Below are positions 23,433-31,792 of a stretch of DNA of 64,000 nucleotides, one piece after another. Under the pieces are notes generated by a model, which was not told the origin of the DNA, searched no databases, and was given only the letters and a program-made list of their open reading frames with translations. The position numbers were made by a program, and so were the translations under genes. The number at the start of each line of letters is the position of its first letter. Positions within the stretch are counted from its first letter, which is position 1. The stretch is from Winogradskya consettensis (GTDB taxonomy: Bacteria; Actinomycetota; Actinomycetes; Mycobacteriales; Micromonosporaceae), in assembly GCF_018332715.1 (NCBI RefSeq), contig NZ_BOQP01000034.1, positions 62,001 through 126,000 on the forward strand. Direction: 5' to 3'.

Positions 23433-24320
23433 ATGGCAGGCAGAGTCACCGAGCGCAGCATCCACACCCGGGTGCTCAACAACCTTCAGCGCAACATCGG
23501 GCGGGGCGAGAAGATCCAGGAGCAGCTCTCGAGCGGCAAACAGATCAACCGCCCCTCCGACTCGCCGAACGGCACGCTGCAGTCGATGCAGCTGCGTGGC
23601 GAGACGCGCGCCAACAATCAGTATGTGCGCAGCTCCGGCGACGGACTCGGCTGGCTGAGCACCCTCGACGGCACGCTCAGCAGCACCTCGACGATCCTGC
23701 AGAAGGCCCGCTCACTGACGGTGCAGGGCCTCAACGCCGGCGGTGGCAGCGCTGACTCGCGCGCGGCGATCTCCGCGGAGCTGGACCAGATCAGGACCAC
23801 CGTCCTCGGGTACGCGAACACGACCTACCTGGACCGCCCGGTGTTCGGCGGCACCACGAACGGCACGACGGCGTTCGACGAGACCGGGACGTTCGTCGGC
23901 AACGAGGACGCCGTGAACCGGACCGTCGGACCGAACTCGAAGGTACGCGTGGATGCGAGCGGGACCGCTGCGTTCGGCGAGGGGGACGCCTCGGTCTTCA
24001 AGGTGCTGGACGACCTTTCGCAGGCGTTGACCGACAACGACATGGACGCTCTCAGCAAGGGCCTGGAAAGGCTCGATACCGCGTCCAATAACGTGAAAAA
24101 CACTCTTTCGGATGTAGGCGCCCGATACAATCGCATTACGCAGATGAAGCAGTCTGCGGAGGACCGGCTGCTGGACGTGACGGCTCAGCTTTCCGAGGTC
24201 GAGGACGTCGACCTGCCGAAGACCATCATGGACATGCAGCTCCAGCAGACCTCGTACCAGGCGGCTCTGGCCGCTTCGGCAAAGGTGATTCAGCCCTCGC
24301 TCATCGACTTTCTGAGGTGA
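23433..24320 (+). CDS. flgL: FlgL, hook-associated protein 3
   Basis: A 295-residue flagellin-like junction protein: N-terminus RVTERSIHTRVLNNLQRNIGRGEKIQEQLSSGKQINRPSDSPNGT; C-terminus VEDVDLPKTIMDMQLQQTSYQAALAASAKVIQPSLIDFLR. It lacks the long variable domain of flagellin. It follows flgK by 11 bp and overlaps or abuts fliW. Confidence 0.96.
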   Translation: MAGRVTERSIHTRVLNNLQRNIGRGEKIQEQLSSGKQINRPSDSPNGTLQSMQLRGETRANNQYVRSSGDGLGWLSTLDGTLSSTSTILQKARSLTVQGLNAGGGSADSRAAISAELDQIRTTVLGYANTTYLDRPVFGGTTNGTTAFDETGTFVGNEDAVNRTVGPNSKVRVDASGTAAFGEGDASVFKVLDDLSQALTDNDMDALSKGLERLDTASNNVKNTLSDVGARYNRITQMKQSAEDRLLDVTAQLSEVEDVDLPKTIMDMQLQQTSYQAALAASAKVIQPSLIDFLR

Positions 24321-24322
24321 CC

Positions 24323-24760
24323 ATGAGTACTCGCACCGCGTCCCGTCCGATTGGGGCCATCATGACCGACACCGAACTCGATCTTCCGGTCATCGACATG
24401 GCCATTCCGATGCCCGGGTTCCCGGCGCACCGGCAGTTCGTTCTGGTCCGCCTGAACGACGAAGGCCTGCTCTACGCGTTCACGTCGATCGACGACCCCG
24501 AGCTGCGCTTCCTGGTGGCGCCGCCCGAGCCGTTCTTCCCGGACTACGCTCCCGAGATCGAGAGCGAGGTGTTCGCCGCGCTGAACACCAAGGACCCCGA
24601 CCGGCTGCTGGTCATGGTCGTCATCACGGCCGGTGTCAACGAGACCACCGCCAACCTGCTCGCGCCGATCATCGTCGACCGGGACAGCCACCGCGCCATC
24701 CAGGTCGTCCTGACCGGCAGCGAGATGCCGGTCCGCGCGATCATGCGTAAGACCTACTGA
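24323..24760 (+). CDS. fliW: FliW, flagellar assembly factor and CsrA antagonist
   Basis: A 145-residue protein with the FliW pattern: LDLPVIDMAIPMPGFPAHRQFVLVRL, then SIDDPELRFLVAPPEPFFPDYAPEI and VITAGVNETTANLLAPIIVDRDSHRAIQVVL. FliW binds CsrA, and in Bacillus flagellin titrates FliW to free CsrA and stop more flagellin translation. I use the ATG at 24323; a GTG at 24317 overlapping the flgL stop is also possible. Immediately upstream of csrA, as in Bacillus. Confidence 0.93.
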   Translation: MSTRTASRPIGAIMTDTELDLPVIDMAIPMPGFPAHRQFVLVRLNDEGLLYAFTSIDDPELRFLVAPPEPFFPDYAPEIESEVFAALNTKDPDRLLVMVVITAGVNETTANLLAPIIVDRDSHRAIQVVLTGSEMPVRAIMRKTY

Positions 24761-24810
24761 CGGCGGTAACGAGCGCAAGGTCCTGTCCACGGATGGAGAG
24801 GGGCGGCTAG

Positions 24811-25047
24811 ATGCTCGTGCTGACCAGGAGGGCCGGCGAGAGCGTGATGATCGGTGACACCATCGTCATCACCGTGCTGGAGGCCCGGGGCGACGTCATC
24901 CGGATCGGCATCCAGGCCCCGCGCGACGTGCAGGTGCACCGCGAAGAGGTCTACAAGGAACTGCAGGACGCCAACCGTGAAGCGGCATCGCCGAACGAGG
25001 ACGCCGTTCGCGCGCTGACCGAGATGCTCGACCCCAGAAAACCGTAG
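24811..25047 (+). CDS. csrA: CsrA, translational repressor
   Basis: A 78-residue CsrA: MLVLTRRAGESVMIGDTIVITVLE, then IRIGIQAPRDVQVHREEVYKEL. The RNA-binding residues (Leu4, Arg6, Arg7; Arg44-type in QVHREE) are intact. Compared with 60-70-residue homologues it has a short C-terminal extension, as in Gram-positive flagellar CsrA. It is the last gene of the flgN operon, and its likely main target is flagellin mRNA. GGAGAGG precedes the ATG. Confidence 0.95.
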   Translation: MLVLTRRAGESVMIGDTIVITVLEARGDVIRIGIQAPRDVQVHREEVYKELQDANREAASPNEDAVRALTEMLDPRKP

Positions 25048-25064
25048 GAACGAAGCGGCATTTT

Positions 25065-25093
25065 CGGCCCGATCCCCACAGGGGACCGGGCCG
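25065..25093. terminator. Bidirectional terminator between csrA and the M23 peptidase gene
   Basis: CGGCCCG-A-TCCCC/GGGGA-C-CGGGCCG: 12 of 13 pairs around a 3-base loop, preceded by TTTT (a T-run for the minus direction would read AAAA). Located between converging genes. Confidence 0.82.
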
Positions 25094-25100
25094 TAGCCGT

Positions 25101-25928
25101 TTATGCGGAGCCGAACGTCAGGCCCACGGCTGACATGAAGTCGATCGGGCTGACGGCGTTGGCGCGGGTGGCCGGCGCGCCCACGTGCACCTCGAAGTGC
25201 AGGTGGGGCCCGGAGGAGGAGCCGGACGTGCCGACGTGGCCGAGGACAGTCCCGCGCCCCACGACCTGCCCGACGGCCACCGAGGGCTGCCGGATCATGT
25301 GGCAGTAACGGGTCACGATGCCGTCGGCGTGCTGCACCTCGACGTACCAGCCGCAGCCGCGCAGCGACCGGCTGCCGTCGACGTCGCAGCTGCCCCTGGA
25401 GACGTTGCAGACGACCCGGATCACGGTGCCGGCGCTCGCCGAGCGAATTGCGGTGTTGCGGGCGGCGCCCAGGTCGACGCCGTCGTGAACGGGTCGCTCG
25501 ACGGTGCGGAAACCGCTGACCAGGCCGGCTCTGACGGGCAGCATCCAGATCCCGGAGACCGCCGGGATCGCGATGGCGGTGGTCGCGCACTTGGGAATGT
25601 CGGTGCTCTCACGCTGCACGAAGGCGTCGGAGATGAAGCTGTTGTCCGCCAGCCGGTCCCAGTAGCCGGTGTTGGTGACGCTGCCGGTGATGAACTCGCC
25701 GGCGACGCGGCAGGAGATGGCGATGGTAGTGCCGTTGGTGAGCGCCCCGATGCGCGAGCTGGCCGATGACGGGCCGATGCGCGTGTTGAGCCCGGTGCTC
25801 GCGGTGACGATCGTGCCGATGGCGGCGATGTCCGGCGTGACGGTGTCCGCATGGGCCGGAGCCGGGCCGAGCGTCAGGGCGCTGCCGAGCGTTCCAGCGG
25901 CGGCGAACAGGGTGGTGGCGCGCTTCAT
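25101..25928 (-). CDS. Secreted M23 peptidase (LytM-like)
   Basis: A 275-residue protein with a signal peptide (MKRATTLFAAAG...AHA, cleavage near residue 27), an SH3-like segment (about 33-105, STGLNTRIGPSSASSRIGAL...GYWDRLADNSFISDAFV), and an M23 metallopeptidase domain (about 135-265). Zinc ligands and catalytic residues are visible: His148 and Asp152 in VHDGVDLG, His210 in YCHMIRQ, and His242/His244 in GPHLHFEVH. It should cleave peptidoglycan cross-bridges outside the cell; two Cys pairs may form disulfides. Its position beside flagellar genes may be accidental, since the gene converges on csrA and is divergent from the MCP gene. Confidence 0.9.
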   Translation of the reverse strand: MKRATTLFAAAGTLGSALTLGPAPAHADTVTPDIAAIGTIVTASTGLNTRIGPSSASSRIGALTNGTTIAISCRVAGEFITGSVTNTGYWDRLADNSFISDAFVQRESTDIPKCATTAIAIPAVSGIWMLPVRAGLVSGFRTVERPVHDGVDLGAARNTAIRSASAGTVIRVVCNVSRGSCDVDGSRSLRGCGWYVEVQHADGIVTRYCHMIRQPSVAVGQVVGRGTVLGHVGTSGSSSGPHLHFEVHVGAPATRANAVSPIDFMSAVGLTFGSA

Positions 25929-26043
25929 CGCTGTGGGATCCCTTCGCAGTGGCGCGGGACAGTTACGGCAAAAAACGTGAAACGCCGTCTACACCCGCAA
26001 TCACCGTAAAAATAGGGGTAATGACCACGTCGAGGAGCCGTAG

Positions 26044-27594
26044 ATGTCCCGATTGATGCAACTAGGGGTCGCCAAGCGAATCGGCCTGATCGTCGCCTGC
26101 GGTGTGGTAGGGCTGGCCGTTCTGATGGCCGGGTCCTGGGTCACCCAGGGTCAGCTGGTCAGCCAGGCCGACCTGGTGCGGAACCTCGAGGTCGGGCTTG
26201 CAGCGCTCAACCATCTCGACACCCGGCAGAGCGAGCTCAAGGTCGACGCCTACCGCTCGGCTCTCGGTGACGACGTCACCAAGGACGTCGCCGACGACGT
26301 GACCTCGGCGACAGAGGCCGCGGACGCGGTCGAAGCCGCGGGCCTGCCGGCCGATCTCGCCGCGGAGTTCGCGAAGATCCGGCCGAACGTCAACGACTTC
26401 GGCACGTTCATCAGCGACTTCGTGACGCAGGCGACCGCCGGCAAGACCCCGGACACGGGTGACATCGCCGATCGCAACAGCGTGGTGGACGACCAGCTCG
26501 GTGCGCTGAACGAGAAGGTCGTCGCGGCGGCGGAGCAGGAGCGTGCGGACATGGACAAGGTGGTCGACGCCGCGCGGTGGGGTCTCGCGATCGTCGTGCT
26601 GGTCTGTCTCGTCGTGCTGATCGGGCTCGCCGTCCCGCTGACCAGGTCCATCACCCGCCCGGTGGCGCGGCTCGCCCATGTCATCGACGGGCTGGCGAAG
26701 GGCGATTTGACCCAGCGCACCGGCATCACCAGCCGCGACGAGGTGGGGCGGATGGCGACCGGCATGGACACCGCGATCGCCTCGATGCACCGGTCGCTGA
26801 GCACCATCGGGCAGAACTCCGACACGCTGGCCAGCGCGGCGACCCAGCTCTCGGCGGTGGCCGGGCAGATCGCCGAGGCGGCGAGCGACACCGACCGGCA
26901 GACGAGCTCGGCGTCGAACGAGGCCGAGGAGATCTCCCGCAACGTGCAGACCGTGGCCGCGGGCTCCGAGGAGATGGGCCTGAGCATCCGCGAGATCTCC
27001 CGCAATACCAGCGAGGCCGTCCAGATCGCCGGGGTCGCCGTGTCGGAGGCGGCACACGCCACCGAGACGATCCGGCAGCTCGGCGAGTCGTCGGCGGAGA
27101 TCGGCAACGTCATCAAGTTGATCACCTCGATCGCCGAGCAGACGAATCTGCTCGCCCTCAACGCGACCATCGAGGCAGCCCGCGCCGGTGACGCCGGCAA
27201 GGGCTTCGCCGTGGTCGCCTCCGAGGTCAAGGACCTGGCTCAGGAGACCGCCCGGGCCACCGAGGACATCGGGGCCAGGGTCAACGCGATCCAGGCGGAC
27301 ACCAGCGGCGCGGTCGAGGTGATCAGCCGGATCAGCGAGGTCATCGCGAAGATCAACGACTTCCAGACCACCATCGCCAGCGCGGTCGAGGAACAGACCG
27401 CCACCACCGGTGAGATGTCCCGCAGCATCGGCGAGGTGGCCTCCGGCAGCAGCCGGATCGCGATGAACATCGCCGACGTCTCCACGGCCAGCTCGACCGC
27501 GGTGCAGGGGGTCGCCCAGACCCGGCAGGCCAGCGACGAGGTGGCCCGCACGGCGGAGGAGCTGCGTACCCTGGTCGGCGGTTTCAAGCTCTGA
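26044..27594 (+). CDS. Methyl-accepting chemotaxis protein (membrane type)
   Basis: A 516-residue receptor: TM1 about residues 12-33, an extracytoplasmic four-helix-type sensing domain (34-178), TM2 about 179-199 (WGLAIVVLVCLVVLIGLAVPL), a HAMP domain (200-253, LTRSITRPVARLAHVIDGLAKGDL), and a signalling domain (about 270-516) with the invariant hairpin core AEQTNLLALNATIEAARAG near 363. It passes ligand signals to CheA/CheW; the ligand is unknown. No C-terminal CheR-docking pentapeptide. GAGGAG precedes ATG 26044. Unlike the other MCP in the window I do not find a CTCA/GCCGAA promoter. Confidence 0.95.
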   Translation: MSRLMQLGVAKRIGLIVACGVVGLAVLMAGSWVTQGQLVSQADLVRNLEVGLAALNHLDTRQSELKVDAYRSALGDDVTKDVADDVTSATEAADAVEAAGLPADLAAEFAKIRPNVNDFGTFISDFVTQATAGKTPDTGDIADRNSVVDDQLGALNEKVVAAAEQERADMDKVVDAARWGLAIVVLVCLVVLIGLAVPLTRSITRPVARLAHVIDGLAKGDLTQRTGITSRDEVGRMATGMDTAIASMHRSLSTIGQNSDTLASAATQLSAVAGQIAEAASDTDRQTSSASNEAEEISRNVQTVAAGSEEMGLSIREISRNTSEAVQIAGVAVSEAAHATETIRQLGESSAEIGNVIKLITSIAEQTNLLALNATIEAARAGDAGKGFAVVASEVKDLAQETARATEDIGARVNAIQADTSGAVEVISRISEVIAKINDFQTTIASAVEEQTATTGEMSRSIGEVASGSSRIAMNIADVSTASSTAVQGVAQTRQASDEVARTAEELRTLVGGFKL

Positions 27595-27641
27595 GGCGGT
27601 GTAAAAGCGGTAACGACGCGCGCACCCGTACTGCACCTGGC

Positions 27642-27670
27642 GCGGCCCCGGTCCACAACACCGGGGCCGC
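27642..27670 (+). terminator. Terminator after the membrane MCP gene
   Basis: Perfect 11-bp stem GCGGCCCCGGT/ACCGGGGCCGC with 7-base loop, 47 bp after the stop codon. No clear T-run. Confidence 0.78.
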
Positions 27671-27725
27671 ACTGTAACTGGCAGGGCGAGAACACTCGTC
27701 CTGCTGGAGCGGCCGGGGAGTCATC

Positions 27726-28478
27726 GTGGGTGCAGAGCGCGAATCGGTCATGGACGGCACCACCATCGCCGCGCCGGCGGACGTCCTCGATCTGCGCTCG
27801 GACGCGCATGTGCACACCGGCTTCGCCGCCGGCCGGGACAGCGTCGGGGTGGTCGTGTCGGCTGCCGACCGCGCCGGGCTCTCGTCGCTCACCTTCGCCG
27901 ATCAGGTCGGCCCCGACACCACCTGGCTCCCCGCGTACGCGGATGCCGTGCGCCGGGCCCGGCACCGCACCGAGCTGAACCTGCGGGTCGGTGCCGAGGT
28001 GGAGGTCGTCCGGGAGGACGGCTGGCTGGCCTGGCCCGCGGACCTGGGCCATCTCGAGGTCGTCTCCGTGGCCGTCTCCGGCCTTCCGCTCGCCGACGGC
28101 CCCCTCACCCCGCGCGAGGTGCGCACCCAGCTCGCCGCAGGCCGCCTCACCCCGGACCGCGTCGCCGAGATCGTGGTGACCGCGACCGTCCGCGGCATCG
28201 AGCGCGCCTCCCGCTATGCCCCGGTCCAGCTGTCCCGCCCCCTGAGCCTGCTCGCCCAGGTGGGCCTGGACGACACCGCCGTCACCCCGGAGGTCCTCGG
28301 GGTGCTCGCCGCCGCCTGCCGGGCCACCGGGACGGCCGTCGAGGTCAGCGAGGCGTGGCGCAGCCCGTCCCCGCGCGTGGTGGCGCTGCTGCGCGATGCC
28401 GGTGTGACACTGCTGGCCGCGAGTGACGCCAGGTACGCGGCCGAGGTCGGCCAATGGCAGTACCTGCGCCGGGTCTGA
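27726..28478 (+). CDS. PHP-domain (histidinol-phosphatase-like) protein
   Basis: A 250-residue protein with the PHP motif DAHVHTGF (His28, His30) followed by VSAADRAGLSSLTFADQVG and a metal-binding Glu in LRVGAEVEVV, the layout of YcdX/HisK-type metal-dependent phosphoesterases. The C-terminal half continues as a TIM-like barrel ending ...DARYAAEVGQWQYLRRV, with Asp-Ala in ASDARY fitting the last PHP metal motif. The substrate cannot be told from sequence. GTG start 27726 is used; an in-frame ATG at 27750 is an alternative. Confidence 0.75.
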   Translation: MGAERESVMDGTTIAAPADVLDLRSDAHVHTGFAAGRDSVGVVVSAADRAGLSSLTFADQVGPDTTWLPAYADAVRRARHRTELNLRVGAEVEVVREDGWLAWPADLGHLEVVSVAVSGLPLADGPLTPREVRTQLAAGRLTPDRVAEIVVTATVRGIERASRYAPVQLSRPLSLLAQVGLDDTAVTPEVLGVLAAACRATGTAVEVSEAWRSPSPRVVALLRDAGVTLLAASDARYAAEVGQWQYLRRV

Positions 28479-28553
28479 CCGAAAGACCGATACGAAACGT
28501 AGTCGCTTACGTACTCTCTGTCATGCCAGCACTTCAGCATGGGAGAGATTCCG

Positions 28554-29405
28554 ATGAGTATGGTTCAGCAGGCAGTCGAGATCAGCGCGCCGCTGCACGC
28601 GGTTTACGAGCAGCTCGCCAAGTTCGAGAACTACCCGCGGTTCATGACCGGCGTCCAGCGGGTCACCCCGATCGGCAACGACCAGACCCACTGGGTCATG
28701 GATGTCGAGGGACGCCGCAGGGAGTTCGACGCGCAGATCACCGAACGCTCCCTTGACGAGCGGGTCTCCTGGGCGACCACCGAGGGCCCGCTGCTCGCGG
28801 AGACGATCACGCTGCGCCCGATGGGTGAGACCCGGACGCAGATCGTCGCCCAGCTCGAGGCCGACGTCGCCTTCCTGCTCCCGAGCGATCGCCACGGTAC
28901 CGAGACGCTGAGCAAGCGGCTGCGTGCCGACCTGAACACGTTCAAAGGCCTCATCGAGACCGGCAAGCTGGGTGAGCAGGGCAGCCTGCGCGGGGCCAGC
29001 ACCAAACAGCTGACGGGTACGTCCTTCGCGTCCCCCTCCTCGGTGGCGACCCGGGCGCACGGCGGACGCCCGCAGCCCGGCGCCGGCTGGGGCACCAGCG
29101 CGGGCGAGTTCAGCAACGCCAACCCGGACGGTCTCGGCCGGCTGCGCCCCAATGCGGACACCGCCCCCCTCGGCCTGCAGAACACGGGCACGAACGTGGA
29201 CATCTCCTCGGCGCCCGGCATCAAGAGCGCGCACGACCTCGACGATGTGCTGGCCCCGGGCCGCCGGATCGTCGGCGCCCCGACCGTCAGCGGCGGAGCG
29301 GGCCGGCAGTCGGCAGCCACGGCACGGATGGGCGGTCGATCGGTGGGCGGGCGTGACGTCCGCGGAGACGGCATCATCAGCGAGGAGGAGCGTGGGAGCG
29401 CTTAG
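28554..29405 (+). CDS. SRPBCC-family protein with long low-complexity tail
   Basis: A 283-residue protein. Residues 1-140 form an SRPBCC (START/polyketide-cyclase-like) lipid-binding fold: VQQAVEISAPLHAVYEQLAKFENYPRFMTGVQRV and the C-terminal helix LSKRLRADLNTFKGLIE. The remaining 140 residues are Gly/Ser/Arg/Asn-rich without predicted fold, ending Gly-Asp-Gly-Ile-Ile-Ser-Glu-Glu-Glu. SRPBCC proteins with this N-terminus often bind hydrophobic ligands; the ligand is not known. ATG 28554 is chosen because GGGAGAG lies 6 bases upstream; the ATG at 28539 overlaps that site. The 3' end overlaps the converging kinase gene by 4 bases. Confidence 0.8.
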   Translation: MSMVQQAVEISAPLHAVYEQLAKFENYPRFMTGVQRVTPIGNDQTHWVMDVEGRRREFDAQITERSLDERVSWATTEGPLLAETITLRPMGETRTQIVAQLEADVAFLLPSDRHGTETLSKRLRADLNTFKGLIETGKLGEQGSLRGASTKQLTGTSFASPSSVATRAHGGRPQPGAGWGTSAGEFSNANPDGLGRLRPNADTAPLGLQNTGTNVDISSAPGIKSAHDLDDVLAPGRRIVGAPTVSGGAGRQSAATARMGGRSVGGRDVRGDGIISEEERGSA

Positions 29406-31216
29406 ACCGACGCCGCTTCCCAGGTCGTGATCAGGCAGGCGCCGTGGGGTTCGGTCCGCTCGTAGCGGACCGAGCCCCCGTTCGCTTCCACGAGGTGCCG
29501 CACGATGAAAAGACCCAGGCCCGACCCGCGCATGAACCGGTCGAAAAGCCCCGGCACCAGCTCCTCCGGGATGCCCGGGCCGGCGTCCTCGACGACCAGC
29601 ACCACGCATTCCCCCTGGCGTTCGGCGTGGATCTCCACCGGCGCCCCGCCGTAGGCCAGCGCGTTGCCGAGCAGGTTGCGCACCACGTGCCAGACGTGCT
29701 GCCGGTCGGCGAGGGCGGACAGCTCCTCGCCCACGTTCACCTCGACGTCGCCCTCGGCCCTCAGCTCGCCCGTCACCGACGTGACCACCTCGAGGAGGGG
29801 CACCGGAGTGCGCCGTGCGGTGACCGAACCGGTGTCGAGCCGGAAGAGCAGTTGCAGGTCGTTCGTCATCTTGATGAGCCGGTTGGTGTTCTTGTCGATC
29901 TTCGCGACCAGCTCGAGCCGGATGTCGTCGGGAAGATCGGCCCAGTCCGCGTGGAGCAGCTCGGAGAGGCTCGCGATCGAGCTGATCGGCTGCGCCATGT
30001 CGTGCGTCAGCATCGAGGTCAGGTCGTTCTTGAAGGCCAGCGCCGCCTCCAGCCGGGTGTTCGACTCCTGGAGCCGCTCATTGCTCACCGTGAGCTCGGC
30101 GGCGCGGGCGTTCAGCTCGTCCTCGGCGCGTTTGCGGTCGGTGATGTCGACGTAGGTGGCGACATAGCCGCGGGGCGCTCCGGTGGCGTCGGGGATGGTC
30201 GCCATCGTGGCCAGCACCGGCACGTCGGTCCCGTCGGCTCGCCGGACGAGCCAGTCGCCCGTGCCGCTCGGGGGAAGGGCCGGGGAATCGATCGGCCCGG
30301 GATGGCCGGTCAGCTCTCGCCAGCGCCTGTTCACGTCGATGACGTGGTAGTTCGCGTCGAGGACCAGCACGGCCTCGTTCATCGACTGGAGCAGCGTGTC
30401 GGCGAAGTCGCGCTGCTCGTGCAGCTCGGCGACCAGGGTGCGTTGCTTACGGTCGGCACCCTCCAGGGACCGGACCAGAAAACCCACCAGGGCGAGGACG
30501 GCGAGCGCGGCCAGGATCGCCCCGGTGCTGATCGCGGCCGCCGGACGGCTTATGCCCGTACGCACAGCGAGCGCACTGACCAGCGCGGCGATGACCGGCA
30601 CGGCGACGACGGCGGGAAGGGCGCGCCGCACCTTGACGCCGGGCCCGGCAGCGGCGGCGGTGCGCAGCGGCCCAGACTCGGGGCGGGCGAGCAATGCACC
30701 GACGGCGAGGGTGAGCAGCGCCCCCGCATGCAACGGGGTCATCAGGCTGTCGGGGCCGCGACCGTCGGGGAAGGTCGGCGCGAACATCCGCGGGACCAGG
30801 GCCACCAGCGTGATGATCGACGCGCCGACGAGCAGCGGGTCCGCGATGCGGTACCGGGCGGGGTCACCGGGTCGCCGGCGCAGCTGGACGTCGAGCCCGG
30901 CCAGTGCGAGCCCGGAGAGCACGATGGCGACCCCCGCCGCGGGATGCCGGGACAGGGCCGCGACGCCGACGGCGGCGGCGAGCACCGCGAGGACATAGGC
31001 CACGCCGCGACGGACCCGTCCGGCGCCGGACGGGGCCAACAGGCACAGGGCGAGCCCGGCGGCCGGTAGGGCGGCCCCCGGGCTCGACAGGAGTGGTTCG
31101 CGATCGTCCGCGGGCATGCTGAGCAGCCCAGCGGTACCGAGCGCGGCGACGGTGAGCCCGGCACACCCGGCGAGGAGCCGGGACAGCCTGCCCACGTCCT
31201 GCGCCGCGATCTGCAC
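29402..31216 (-). CDS. PAS-domain membrane histidine kinase
   Basis: A 604-residue kinase with an N-terminal region of about eight hydrophobic helices (residues 15-250) carrying no recognisable ligand domain, one PAS domain (about 268-362, DTLLQSMNEAVLVLDANYHVIDVNRRWRELTG), a coiled linker, a HisKA region with His405 (DLTSMLTHDMAQPISSIASLSELL), and a HATPase domain (about 500-600; NLLGNALAYGG and EDAGPGIPEE, GSGLGLFIVRHLVEANGGSV). The H-box is atypical (THDMAQP rather than SHELRTP). No response-regulator gene is adjacent, so it is orphan-like; the receiver at 33447 is a possible partner. Start at 31216. Confidence 0.9.
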   Translation of the reverse strand: MQIAAQDVGRLSRLLAGCAGLTVAALGTAGLLSMPADDREPLLSSPGAALPAAGLALCLLAPSGAGRVRRGVAYVLAVLAAAVGVAALSRHPAAGVAIVLSGLALAGLDVQLRRRPGDPARYRIADPLLVGASIITLVALVPRMFAPTFPDGRGPDSLMTPLHAGALLTLAVGALLARPESGPLRTAAAAGPGVKVRRALPAVVAVPVIAALVSALAVRTGISRPAAAISTGAILAALAVLALVGFLVRSLEGADRKQRTLVAELHEQRDFADTLLQSMNEAVLVLDANYHVIDVNRRWRELTGHPGPIDSPALPPSGTGDWLVRRADGTDVPVLATMATIPDATGAPRGYVATYVDITDRKRAEDELNARAAELTVSNERLQESNTRLEAALAFKNDLTSMLTHDMAQPISSIASLSELLHADWADLPDDIRLELVAKIDKNTNRLIKMTNDLQLLFRLDTGSVTARRTPVPLLEVVTSVTGELRAEGDVEVNVGEELSALADRQHVWHVVRNLLGNALAYGGAPVEIHAERQGECVVLVVEDAGPGIPEELVPGLFDRFMRGSGLGLFIVRHLVEANGGSVRYERTEPHGACLITTWEAASV

Positions 31217-31294
31217 CGGGAACCCCTCTTAAAATGGGGCGTATCGCCCCAACCGTGAGGGATTGATCATATCGCGGCGGATGGGATCAAGGGG

Positions 31295-31519
31295 TCACGC
31301 CGACGGAGACCGCCCAGCCCATTCGAAGCCCTCCTCGAGGGTGACCTTGGTGGCCATCGAGACGAGCCGCTCCGCGTGCTTGTTGGCGTGGTGCCCGCAG
31401 AATGCGAGCGATCCGCCGCTGGAGAGGGCGAGCTCCATCTTCGCAGCCGCGTTGCAGCTGTCGCAGCGCTCGGTGAGCTCGGCGGCGGTGACAATCTCGG
31501 GCGACAGCAGGCTGGTCAT
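31295..31519 (-). CDS. Small zinc-ribbon-like protein (DUF7455-type)
   Basis: A 74-residue protein with CDSCNAAAK and FCGHHANKHAERL, a Cys-x2-Cys ... Cys-x2-His arrangement suited to zinc binding. Small actinobacterial proteins of this form are widespread and uncharacterised; I recall the domain as DUF7455. Start ATG 31519 with AAGGAGAG upstream. Single gene between the kinase and the subtilisin genes. Confidence 0.8.
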   Translation of the reverse strand: MTSLLSPEIVTAAELTERCDSCNAAAKMELALSSGGSLAFCGHHANKHAERLVSMATKVTLEEGFEWAGRSPSA

Positions 31520-31792
31520 AACGCTCTCCTTGCTCGGTGGCGGCGCCAGCGTCCCATAGGGGCGCAAACGCTCAGTGGCGGTGCAAGCGATCCTGACAGC
31601 GGGTACTTCGGCCCGCGGTCCGAGCGACTTAGTCATCGAGGCCCGGATCGCGCGCATGCAACCCACGCGCAACCTGGACGGTCCCGGAGTGGCTCTGTCG
31701 CATAGCCAATCTTGCCCCCAGGAGCTTCCCGCATGCCTCTCCCTCCGGGGTGATGTCAGTCGCTGGAAGCAGTAACCAGGAGGAGCCCCCTT

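Noticed and set aside
25929-26043. FliA-type promoter for the membrane MCP gene
   Set aside because: No CTCA element with a GCCGA hexamer at 15-17 bp in this 115-bp gap.
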